DNA from: a virus
Length of the DNA stretch: 64,000 nt
Reading direction: 5' to 3' (one strand)
IMG/VR virus record: IMGVR_UViG_3300022843_000013
Coordinates: 1 to 64,000 of that record
A model generated the notes under the pieces. It saw only the letters and a program-made list of their open reading frames with translations, was not told the origin of the DNA and made no database searches. The stretch's first letter is position 1; each line of letters begins with the position of its first letter. The position numbers and the translations under genes are program-made. Positions 57,277 to 64,000 of this stretch are shown here, one piece after another.

Positions 57277-59061
57277 TCAGTGTTTGCAGGTTTCGCCCCA
57301 CGTGTTTGCGAAGCCGAGCGCGTCGGCGTTTACCCAGTTCCTAGCTTCTGATCCGTCTCTGCGCCTGCGCACCCAAAGGTTTATACCTCCATGATTCGCC
57401 GGACAGTCCGGGTCGCTGGTGATGCTCTCAATCTCATCCGCAAAGGGCCCCCCGCGAAGCTCAAGTTCTTCGCCGTGCGTCTCCATGAGTCTAGGGACGT
57501 GTTTAATCTCCTCGGGCGTGAGCATGTGCAGCGGTATTAGCGGCAGATAGGATCCATCGGAGTCGAACTGCTCAGCCTTTTCCTTGATCACGCAGTAGAC
57601 CTTGTAGGCGTCCGTCGGAGAGATAAGACTCGGCGCTTCCGCGTGAGACTCTGCTGCCTCCTCATACTCGCTCACGGCCTCCTCGGCGCTGAGCGGCTCC
57701 GGCTCCGTAGCCACACTGTAAGCGCGCGTGGCGTTACCGATCTGGCACTGAGCCACTCCTACCATCTCCACCAATTGTCCTCGCTCTACCAACCTGTCGA
57801 CCAACCCATTAGTCAGACCGGGCGTCGCTCGGATAGCGCCCCTTGAAAACTTACCTCCGCGGTCCCCAGCAAGTTTAAGCGCCGCAGCCAATGCGCCCTC
57901 CATTTTGGCTTCGCTCCAGAAGGCCTCCGTGGCTTTCACGGCGTTGGCCGCCCTATTCTCTAGGAGGTGCAACCCGCTGGAGAGTTCGAAGATCACACGG
58001 GCGAACTTCTTGGCCGCCTCGAGGTGATACTTGTTCAGCTCAATAGACGGGGGGCACGTGTCACCCGTCATTAGCTCAAGGAACGCCAGCGTCATAGCGG
58101 CGCGACTGCCAAACAGTACGCAGACCTCAGCTGACGCCGGTGCGTCCTCGCATGAAAATACTTGGTTATCGGTTAGGCCGCCCTCGCGGTCCGCCAGATC
58201 CTCGACTCCCCACGACATCATGCTGTCCCACTCCTCCCGGCAGTCCGGGTGTATCGTCACCTTGATGCGGTCCTCAACGGGATCCTTACCCCGCACGAAG
58301 ACGCGGTCCATCAGTGACAGGATCTTGCGGGGCTCGGTCACGTAAGCTTTACGAACCTTCCGCGTCGGGATAATCACGGCGCTGCCTGCTATCACGCTCC
58401 CCGACGTCGTCGTATTTACGCGATCTATTAGCTTTTCCGCAGTGCTGTGATGGCAGCTGCAGAAGTGGTTGAAAGCGGACGACTCCCCGTTGAGGGTGTA
58501 AATTAACGCACCACCGGTATTATTTGATCGTATGAGTGCCTCGTCGGTCGTCCCCTCGGTGAGTGTGACCCAAGAAAAATCGTCCGCTAGCCGAGCGCTC
58601 GCGCACATGGACGCAGAAAGTCGACTGCCGACTTGATCCACGTAAGTAAAGGCACCGTAAGTCGATCTCTTCAGCAGCTCAACTAGCGTGGATTTACTAG
58701 TGTTCTCGGCTTTCCACGTCACGCTTTGAAAACTACCCGCAGACTCCTTCAACTCATTGATCGACTTAACAAGAGTTGGGTCCGGGGAGTCGAAAGGGTT
58801 GCTCTTAAGAAACCCCTTGAGCTTGGCCTCCATCGACGCAAGTTGCTCTTTTATCTGAGCGTTTTGCTCGTTGTGAGCAAGTCGAAACTTAGACTCGGCC
58901 TCTTTGAATGTGCCCATCGAGCTGGACGGTAAAGCGGACGTGAAAACCATACCCCGCGCAGCCGGGAACGGTGATACATACCCACGCCCTAACGCCGAAT
59001 GGACGAGAAGAAGCTCGGAAAGTAGCGACGCCTCTGCGTCGAGATTGTGGTTGTTTTTCAT
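57277..59061 (-). CDS. Hypothetical replication-region protein, possibly DUF3987-like
   Basis: A 594-residue protein. It starts with a helix-rich region (FKEAESKFRLAHNEQNAQIK) followed by a core with TLVELLKRSTYGAFTYVDQV and LTEGTTDEALIRSNNTGGAL that recalls DUF3987, a domain seen next to primase modules. The C-terminus is helical and acidic. I cannot see Walker motifs. It lies directly next to the primase and is the leftward gene after the 1.2-kb non-coding region. The family call is weak. Confidence 0.55.
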   Translation of the reverse strand: MKNNHNLDAEASLLSELLLVHSALGRGYVSPFPAARGMVFTSALPSSSMGTFKEAESKFRLAHNEQNAQIKEQLASMEAKLKGFLKSNPFDSPDPTLVKSINELKESAGSFQSVTWKAENTSKSTLVELLKRSTYGAFTYVDQVGSRLSASMCASARLADDFSWVTLTEGTTDEALIRSNNTGGALIYTLNGESSAFNHFCSCHHSTAEKLIDRVNTTTSGSVIAGSAVIIPTRKVRKAYVTEPRKILSLMDRVFVRGKDPVEDRIKVTIHPDCREEWDSMMSWGVEDLADREGGLTDNQVFSCEDAPASAEVCVLFGSRAAMTLAFLELMTGDTCPPSIELNKYHLEAAKKFARVIFELSSGLHLLENRAANAVKATEAFWSEAKMEGALAAALKLAGDRGGKFSRGAIRATPGLTNGLVDRLVERGQLVEMVGVAQCQIGNATRAYSVATEPEPLSAEEAVSEYEEAAESHAEAPSLISPTDAYKVYCVIKEKAEQFDSDGSYLPLIPLHMLTPEEIKHVPRLMETHGEELELRGGPFADEIESITSDPDCPANHGGINLWVRRRRDGSEARNWVNADALGFANTWGETCKH

Positions 59062-59154
59062 TTTTGGTGTTTGAGCGTTAGCTCCCGTGGTTTGTTAATC
59101 TAAAGCATGATACGAACGCACCCCACGCGGGTTTTTATCATGTTGCTGAGTAAT

Positions 59155-59184
59155 CCTTAATCCACACCACTGGGGAGCGTCAAA
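59155..59184 (-). promoter_or_regulatory. Candidate minus-strand promoter
   Basis: TTGACG and TTAAGG separated by 18 nt on the minus strand, 94 nt before the gene start at 59061. The same TTGAC/TTAAGG pair with 17 nt occurs at 47285-47313. It would drive the leftward replication operon. The -10 hexamer is a poor sigma70 match. Confidence 0.3.
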
Positions 59185-59211
59185 CTAAAACTCACAAAGT
59201 GTCATTACTTG

Positions 59212-59241
59212 TTGACCGGTCGTCGATCGCGGGACTATAGT
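59212..59241 (+). promoter_or_regulatory. Sigma70-like promoter for the candidate small RNA
   Basis: TTGACC at 59212-59217 and TATAGT at 59236-59241 with an 18-nt spacer, on the plus strand. The likely start point (about 59248) is directly at the base of the first stem of the RNA. Confidence 0.55.
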
Positions 59242-59247
59242 CCGCCC

Positions 59248-59362
59248 AGAAGGTGCAGCGCTTTACTGGTTAGTGGTTTGTTACAACTTTTTGGTTTCAC
59301 GCGCCACCTTCACCCCACCTTGAAACGCCGACTTGGATAATACCGAGTCGGCGTTTCTGTTT
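59248..59362 (+). ncRNA. Candidate structured small RNA (about 115 nt)
   Basis: The predicted transcript begins with a long-range stem: GAAGGTG CA GCGC (59249-59261) pairs with GCGC CACCTTC (59301-59311), leaving a two-base bulge and a ~39-nt apical region. A terminator hairpin follows: GAAACGCCGACT (59322-59333) pairs perfectly with AGTCGGCGTTTC (59346-59357), then TGTTT. Promoter, stem, and terminator are in the right order on a strand that otherwise has no genes here. No protein frame or tRNA fits. It is not duplicated in the downstream repeat. Confidence 0.55.
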
Positions 59363-59733
59363 AAAAGAAGAACGAACCGGGGCGATCGTTGCACAACGCA
59401 AAACCGCGTTATTGGTGAAGCAACGGCTGTTGCATTTACGTAAGTCCATAGTAATCAAGGTCTTAAACGTTGTAAAACCACAAAACCCGATCCCTACGTG
59501 CGTGTATGCGTATTATTGTTTTTCTACGCGGAGGATCGGGTTTTGTGGTTTTACAACGTTTAAAGAACTACACGACAGTGCGTTATGAAGATGTAATATC
59601 CGTTGCTAACGCGTTTACGTGAAAACGCACCTACAAACATTACCCCGGAATCGACTACTTTGTAATGTCTGTGTGATTACTTTGTAAATATTCTTTGCGC
59701 ATCCGGTAGACTAGGGACCGAGACACCCCGGGC
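59344..59733. repeat. Direct repeat, copy A (about 390 bp)
   Basis: Matches 59951-60340 with one visible substitution (GGGACCGAG versus GGGGCCGAG near the end). Copy offset is 607 bp. It starts at the right arm of the small RNA terminator and ends in the 3' part of an HTH gene remnant. Confidence 0.85.
59463..59563. repeat. Perfect 31-bp inverted repeat with 39-nt loop, copy A
   Basis: The left arm at 59463-59493 (TTAAACGTTGTAAAACCACA then AAACCCGATCC) is the exact reverse complement of 59533-59563. The loop is rich in alternating purine/pyrimidine (TACGTGCGTGTATGCGTA). It lies in non-coding sequence. Its length and perfection exceed an intrinsic terminator and would form a cruciform or a long RNA hairpin. 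Confidence 0.85.
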
Positions 59734-59940
59734 AGTTCCGTCTTGCTACGCCCCTATCTAGGTCGAAGTCCGTGAAGCTGAATGCCCGGCAACCCTTGCG
59801 ATGCGGTTTAATGCTCCCAGCAGCCTCTGCACGGAGCCGCGCGGCTACATTGCTACAAACTCCGGTCTCAGCCATGATCTCTGCGTGTGGGCGCCCTCAC
59901 TACTCCCGGGAAGTATGTCAGTTCGAGACTCGTCGATCTC
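59690..59940 (-). pseudogene. Degraded copy of the HTH gene at 60262-60729
   Basis: Minus-strand sequence around 59740-59880 matches the intact HTH gene (ETGVCSNVAVRLRAEAA-like and AFSFTDFDLD-like segments), but small indels break the frame (it reads into RGVARRNCPGCLGP and a stop). The upstream half is missing. It is the coding part of duplicated segment A. Confidence 0.7.
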
Positions 59941-59950
59941 GTGAGATTTG

Positions 59951-60340
59951 CGAGTCGGCGTTTCTGTTTAAAAGAAGAACGAACCGGGGCGATCGTTGCA
60001 CAACGCAAAACCGCGTTATTGGTGAAGCAACGGCTGTTGCATTTACGTAAGTCCATAGTAATCAAGGTCTTAAACGTTGTAAAACCACAAAACCCGATCC
60101 CTACGTGCGTGTATGCGTATTATTGTTTTTCTACGCGGAGGATCGGGTTTTGTGGTTTTACAACGTTTAAAGAACTACACGACAGTGCGTTATGAAGATG
60201 TAATATCCGTTGCTAACGCGTTTACGTGAAAACGCACCTACAAACATTACCCCGGAATCGACTACTTTGTAATGTCTGTGTGATTACTTTGTAAATATTC
60301 TTTGCGCATCCGGTAGACTAGGGGCCGAGACACCCCGGTC
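59951..60340. repeat. Direct repeat, copy B (about 390 bp)
   Basis: Near-identical to 59344-59733. It includes the second inverted repeat and the 3' end of the intact HTH gene. The interval 59062-60261 holds no intact gene; its content is the candidate promoters, the small RNA, these repeats and the HTH remnant. Confidence 0.85.
60070..60170. repeat. Perfect 31-bp inverted repeat with 39-nt loop, copy B
   Basis: Same arms and loop as at 59463-59563, shifted by 607 bp: arms at 60070-60100 and 60140-60170. Confidence 0.85.
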
Positions 60341-60729
60341 AATTCCATGATCTTTTTAGTGCTCAGGGACTTCCAGTCTAGGTCGAAGTCCGTGAAGCTG
60401 AATGCCCGGCGACCCTTGCGGTGCGGTTTAATGCTCGCAGCAGCCTCTGCACGGAGCCGCACGGCTACATTGCTACAAACTCCGGTCTCAGTCATGATCG
60501 ACCTGTATGAGGCCGTCCAGTCCGCTCCCGGAAAGTCTGTCAACCGAAGCCGCGACGCTCGCTCCAGTTTGGTAGGGCGCATGCCGTTAAAGCTGTGCCG
60601 TATGCCTATGCGCCTCCTCTGAGATTTTATAGAATCAGTGTCGCGCCCACGCAACGCAGAGAAGGCAAGAACGATAGCCGGCACCGGGCACGTAAGGAAC
60701 TTGATTTCCGATGCTGCCCAATTATTCAT
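60262..60729 (-). CDS. Protein with two repeated helix-turn-helix segments
   Basis: A 155-residue protein; the ATG at 60729 overlaps the DnaB-like stop as ATGA. It has two homologous HTH repeats: RLTDFPGADWTASYRSIMTE then TGVCSNVAVRLRAEA, and SFTDFDLDWKSLSTKKIMEL then TGVSRPLVYRMRKEY. This D-W-x-x-S-x-x-x-I-M-x-x-T-G-V-S pattern is typical of phage DNA-binding proteins with repeated HTH units. Its own 3' end lies inside the duplicated segment, next to the inverted repeat, so it may bind there. Confidence 0.75.
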   Translation of the reverse strand: MNNWAASEIKFLTCPVPAIVLAFSALRGRDTDSIKSQRRRIGIRHSFNGMRPTKLERASRLRLTDFPGADWTASYRSIMTETGVCSNVAVRLRAEAAASIKPHRKGRRAFSFTDFDLDWKSLSTKKIMELTGVSRPLVYRMRKEYLQSNHTDITK

Positions 60730-62171
60730 ACCGCCGAGCGTTTTGCGACCACTTCAAATCTTTGATACCTGAAGTTCCGGGTTAGCTCTACGTAATCTCC
60801 TTCGCCCTTGCGAGCTTTGCACACGCAGAAGAACTGCTTGTCAGGAGTCATCTTCTTCGGCATGTCAGCGGTCCCGGCTAGCGCTGCTTTTACGCCTTCT
60901 TTGTCGAGCGTGTTGGTCAGTCCTATAACGGCGACCATGTTCTTTCCGATGCCCTTTGATATTCCGATGTCGCTAATACCCAGCGTAGACTTTAGCTGTG
61001 CGTCGTTAACGGCCTGCGCCAATACCAGAACGGGTATCCCGGTGTTGTAGGCGAACTGCACGCACCCGTTGGCGCTAATTTCCCAAGCCATAGCCCTTTC
61101 TGACGTTCCTCCCTGTCCGCCGAGGTCGGCGACAGATCCTAGCCAGTCGAGGCACAGCCACGTCGGAAGTTTTCCGATTTGATTTTCATATCGGAGAGCT
61201 TCACGCTCCATTACGGATCGGGCCGACATACCGTCGTCTGCGTTTATTTTCTTGATGCGTATGCGATCCTTTACTATCTGAAGTATCCTGTCGACTTCCT
61301 TGAGTCGGAACATGGATTTAGGAGATGAGGCTACCGCGGCGCGTATCTGCGCGAAGTTCTCGCAGTCTTGTATGACGTCAATCGACACCGACGCACCAGC
61401 TGAAACGATCCTCACGACGTATTCGCGCGGACTGAGCTCCGTTGACAGTATGAGAGGGTAACCTCCTGAGATCGCCTCGTGGAGGGCGCACTGACCCGCC
61501 GCAATAGACTTGCCGCCGCCTGTGCCGCTGAATAGTAGGTAGCACTCTTGGGGGCCCCACCCGCCGTTAAGGCAGGAGTCTAATCCAATGATCCCGGTTG
61601 GTCGCCTTTGCACGACCGTCATGTCTTCGCTCTCTATGACCATCAGCATCTCGTCCTCTTCGTCTGTGGACGCGGCCTGCGCGGCGTTTGCTAGGTCGGA
61701 CTGCATCTGACCAAGCTCTAGCGCTACGTCCGGAACGTCTGCCGCTTGTATTCGCCTAGCGGATCTCTTGGCTCGGACGCCGCCATACCAGGCCTCGAAG
61801 TAGGGGCTTATGGTGTAATGCTCTTCCTTAAAGGACGGGTTTTGTAGCGACGCGACGACGGACATGGCGGCCCTTATTGATTCCTCCTCTGCTCCTTCTT
61901 GGTTTGCTGCCGTCTCTACGTAAGTGCGCAGCCACTCCGCCGTCGGAGGGGCCGGGACTACCCCGCCGATGACTTGCATCACTTTTACAGCTTTGATCAT
62001 ACCTCCCATCACGAGACCAAACTCCTCCTTTCGGAAGTCCTCCGGTATCAGGGGCGCGGACATTAGAGACGCCCGCCGCAGCGGGTCGTGCAGTATGGCG
62101 TGGAGTAGGTAGAACTCGTAGGAATCCCGGTTGTCTGACAACCATTGTGACATTTCTGGATTAAAAGGCAT
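60726..62171 (-). CDS. DnaB-like replicative helicase
   Basis: A 481-residue protein. The N-terminal domain is helical. The RecA-like core has Walker A YLLFSGTGGGKSIAAGQ (212-228), then YPLILSTELSPREYVVRIVS, a Walker B-like LPTWLCLDWLGSVADL and VLVLAQAVNDAQLKSTLGIS with the DnaB-type arginine/glutamine region nearby. It should load with the primase and unwind 5'-3' at the fork. The C-terminal EGDYVELTRNFRYQRFEVVA segment is typical of phage DnaB homologues. No separate loader is identified. Confidence 0.9.
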   Translation of the reverse strand: MPFNPEMSQWLSDNRDSYEFYLLHAILHDPLRRASLMSAPLIPEDFRKEEFGLVMGGMIKAVKVMQVIGGVVPAPPTAEWLRTYVETAANQEGAEEESIRAAMSVVASLQNPSFKEEHYTISPYFEAWYGGVRAKRSARRIQAADVPDVALELGQMQSDLANAAQAASTDEEDEMLMVIESEDMTVVQRRPTGIIGLDSCLNGGWGPQECYLLFSGTGGGKSIAAGQCALHEAISGGYPLILSTELSPREYVVRIVSAGASVSIDVIQDCENFAQIRAAVASSPKSMFRLKEVDRILQIVKDRIRIKKINADDGMSARSVMEREALRYENQIGKLPTWLCLDWLGSVADLGGQGGTSERAMAWEISANGCVQFAYNTGIPVLVLAQAVNDAQLKSTLGISDIGISKGIGKNMVAVIGLTNTLDKEGVKAALAGTADMPKKMTPDKQFFCVCKARKGEGDYVELTRNFRYQRFEVVAKRSAV

Positions 62172-62772
62172 GTTTTCTGTCGTTGAATATTTTAGCGGCG
62201 CGCTGGTAGGTAATGTTCCGCATCTCCATCCACAAGGTCAGGAGCCGGCTCTTCTCCATGTTTTCTAAAAGTTGAGGTGACAGCTGCACGACAACTCGAA
62301 AATCAAGCCGATTAAGGCCTAGGAGGTATCTGTGCTCCACGGGAAAACTGGAAGCAAAGACAAGGTCTAAACCTGAGTCAACGTTTTGAATGAGGAAATC
62401 TTTGTAGGACGCGTCCATGTCATCGAACATGAAGCTTTTGTCCCGGCGATCCAAGATAGACTCGTAGGGAACTCCGAGGCGGTAGCCCAGGGCTTTCGTG
62501 AGATACGGCACGGAGTAGAGCATGTTCACGAGAGGACCGTCGGCGTGTCCGTTTTTGCGGGCGTAAGCAAACACGGACTCCATTATCAAAGATCCGTCTA
62601 TGTCCCAGTCCTCTATGATCTTCGCCATTTTCACCATCCGGGGAGTCAGTGAACTCATTAGTCGGTCTTGGTCCAGATTGCGACGCACCTTGTGCCGCTC
62701 CATAATAAGAACCTTCTGATGCACGAAATGTCGCGCCAAGTTGACGGCCTCAGCTTCTGTTCTTTTTTCCAT
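62161..62772 (-). CDS. Hypothetical replication-region protein
   Basis: A 203-residue helical protein. I choose MEKRTEAEAVNLARHFVHQK at 62772; a longer frame to 62829 is possible but overlaps the next gene more. It overlaps the DnaB-like start by 11 nt, so it may be a helicase loader or partner by position only. No family recognised. Confidence 0.55.
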   Translation of the reverse strand: MEKRTEAEAVNLARHFVHQKVLIMERHKVRRNLDQDRLMSSLTPRMVKMAKIIEDWDIDGSLIMESVFAYARKNGHADGPLVNMLYSVPYLTKALGYRLGVPYESILDRRDKSFMFDDMDASYKDFLIQNVDSGLDLVFASSFPVEHRYLLGLNRLDFRVVVQLSPQLLENMEKSRLLTLWMEMRNITYQRAAKIFNDRKHAF

Positions 62773-63133
62773 TTCGGTGTGCGTGTGTAGAGATAGCTCT
62801 CCGGAAGTCGCTATCTGAAAATCCCGCAAGGCGGTAAGCCCGGCGGTACTCGCGCCATAGACTGGTCGAGTGTTTTACAGATTTAATCCGGGCGTCTCTC
62901 CAAGACTCCATGGACATTTCGTTAATTTTATCTAGCCCCAGGGACTTATCAAACTCGTCGGTGGCTACGTGGTATGCGAGCGCCAGAGCCTTGACTACCG
63001 CTAGGTTGTCAGAAAACGCCCCCGTAAACTCACACCGCCACTCAACGAAGCATTCTTGTTCGGAGTCGGAAAACGAGAATTGATTTTCGCCCCACATGTC
63101 TCCGCCGTCTGATTCTTTGTTCTTATTGCTCAT
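62750..63133 (-). CDS. Hypothetical protein
   Basis: A 127-residue protein starting MSNKNKESDGGDMWGENQFS, acidic at first and basic at the end (WREYRRAYRLAGFSDSDFRR). It lies 3 nt from the SF2 helicase stop. No family recognised. Confidence 0.6.
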   Translation of the reverse strand: MSNKNKESDGGDMWGENQFSFSDSEQECFVEWRCEFTGAFSDNLAVVKALALAYHVATDEFDKSLGLDKINEMSMESWRDARIKSVKHSTSLWREYRRAYRLAGFSDSDFRRAISTHAHRNGKKNRS

Positions 63134-63135
63134 AA

Positions 63136-64000
63136 TTATTTACCCTCCGCGTAAGCCCCCATTACAATGTCGCGCGCCTCTGCGGCGTTCTCGACCATGA
63201 TGACGTCGTAACCTATGTTCTCATACGCCTTTATTCGGGCCTCGCACTCTCCGCACACCCCTTTGTAGGGCGGCCAAGACCTGTTGTCTGTGTGCTCATC
63301 CCGGCAAACCAGCATGAAGTCAAACATCACGCCGTAGTTCTTGTGGGGTCGCGTCTGTAGTAACCGACCAGGCTTTTGGATAGCCGTGGTGTTCGCTCCC
63401 CCTCCCGCTAGATTTAGGACAACCCTCAGATCCGGAAAGGTTACGCCTTGGACGTAAATGTTCGACGCCAGGACGCGCTTTGTTTCACCGGAGGCGATGC
63501 CCGCGGTTATAGCCTTGCGGTCCGCCACCTTTGGCATCCGCTTCGCCATAGCGATCGTGCCGTTCACCGGCATAGCGTGCTCCATGTAATATTCGGCCTG
63601 CTTCTCGTCTTGGATGAACGCCATTGTTTGCCAGTCCAGGGGGATAACCTCGTGGATTATCTTTCGGACTAGCGCCGCGGCTCTAGAAGACCGGGTCAGT
63701 AACCGCTGGTATACGATGTTACGCTCGAGCTTAGGACCCGGGACGGTATCTTTAGAGAACGGTATCTTGATGATGATAACTTTGAGGGGAGCTATCGCGC
63801 GCTTGTCCACCGCTTCTCTGTAGGTGATGTTGGCTATGACCGGACCGATGACGCCCTCAATGAGCCTGTCCTTCTTGTCGAATCTCCCGGTGAGTGTGGC
63901 CCCGAACCCGTATTTACGAGTTCGGTTAAACTTGGCTAGCCGCGGTAGGCGAGTTTCGGAAACTGAGGCGTGCGGCTCGTCAATTATCAGGATGTCAGTG
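63136..64000 (-). CDS. SF2 helicase (UvsW-like), partial
   Basis: The frame is open from 64000, so the N-terminal helicase part is outside the window. What remains starts at TDILIIDEPHASVSETRLPR (motif II D-E-x-H), with YGFGATLTGRFDKKDRL (motif III), then the C-terminal RecA-like domain: WQTMAFIQDEKQAEYYMEHA (motif IV), LASNIYVQGVTFPDLRVVLN (motif V) and TTAIQKPGRLLQTRPHKN (motif VI, with Q-x-x-G-R-x-x-R). The final part has a C-x-x-C pair (GVCGECEARI). Similar phage enzymes such as T4 UvsW unwind branched DNA. An internal ATG at MDKRAIAPL is not the true start. Confidence 0.88.
   Translation of the reverse strand, partial: TDILIIDEPHASVSETRLPRLAKFNRTRKYGFGATLTGRFDKKDRLIEGVIGPVIANITYREAVDKRAIAPLKVIIIKIPFSKDTVPGPKLERNIVYQRLLTRSSRAAALVRKIIHEVIPLDWQTMAFIQDEKQAEYYMEHAMPVNGTIAMAKRMPKVADRKAITAGIASGETKRVLASNIYVQGVTFPDLRVVLNLAGGGANTTAIQKPGRLLQTRPHKNYGVMFDFMLVCRDEHTDNRSWPPYKGVCGECEARIKAYENIGYDVIMVENAAEARDIVMGAYAEGK

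Noticed and set aside
59248-59362. Candidate small RNA as a tRNA
   Set aside because: There is no T-arm GTTCRANNC or cloverleaf; the pairing is one long stem with a terminator.
59463-59563. The inverted repeat as a protelomerase target
   Set aside because: Protelomerase sites are nearly perfect palindromes without a long loop. Here a 39-nt loop separates the arms and no protelomerase gene is visible.
59041-64000. CRISPR array or repeat cluster
   Set aside because: Only two long repeats with non-uniform content exist; no short regularly spaced repeats are seen anywhere in the window.

Overview
The window looks like part of the genome of a large tailed dsDNA bacteriophage (Caudoviricetes). 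The evidence is a portal protein, a full phage replication and recombination set, very dense packing with many 4-nt ATGA stop/start overlaps, and essentially every gene on the minus strand. The only plus-strand genes I can support are a small ORF inside a tandemly duplicated 611-bp unit and a candidate small RNA near 59.3 kb. The sequence is moderately GC-rich by eye, with A/C-rich, T-poor leaders and few Shine-Dalgarno sequences, so the host may initiate translation without strong SD pairing. I cannot name the host. No tRNA, CRISPR array, terminase or major capsid gene is visible; the genome clearly continues past both ends.

Layout, left to right; transcription runs right to left. (1) 1-19.3 kb holds about 35 small early-type genes. 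They include three tandem paralogues at the left edge, an Acb2-type anti-CBASS sponge, a DnaQ-like exonuclease, NAD-dependent DNA ligase, a MarR-like regulator, metallophosphoesterase, cytosine-C5 methyltransferase, peptide deformylase and a RuvC-like resolvase. (2) 19.4-36 kb is a virion-type module: portal, several Gly/Ala-rich proteins with membrane-like segments, and a GNAT acetyltransferase fused to a virion-like protein. It is flanked on both sides by fragments of a multisubunit RNA polymerase. The beta subunit is split into three genes; the middle one carries a mini-intein, and the last fuses the beta C-terminus to what looks like the start of beta prime. (3) 36-40.6 kb is a small accessory island. 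Three of its genes share a hairpin ending exactly 12 nt before the start codon, and it contains two perfect 611-bp tandem copies of a unit with a GIY-YIG-like ORF. (4) 40.6-64 kb is the replication and recombination module: RecQ-like helicase, RecA-like ATPase with a Lys/Ala-rich tail, an acidic-tailed protein, zinc-ribbon protein, family A DNA polymerase, Pif1-like helicase, Gp88-like protein, TOPRIM primase, DnaB-like helicase and an SF2 helicase cut by the window edge.

The two central polymerases are both interrupted. The DNA polymerase gene has a UDG-like domain fused to exonuclease and polymerase domains. It is broken by a group I intron at the conserved TGR motif and by a mini-intein inside motif B, so an active enzyme would need RNA splicing followed by protein splicing. 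The RNA polymerase beta subunit has its own mini-intein at the position of the conserved PEG loop and is additionally split into separately encoded pieces.

A 1.2-kb region at 59.06-60.26 kb without an intact gene contains a sigma70-like plus-strand promoter, a candidate 115-nt structured RNA with a terminator, a near-identical 390-bp direct repeat, and in each repeat a perfect 31-bp inverted repeat around a 39-nt loop. It is the best candidate in the window for an unrecognised cis-acting or RNA element.
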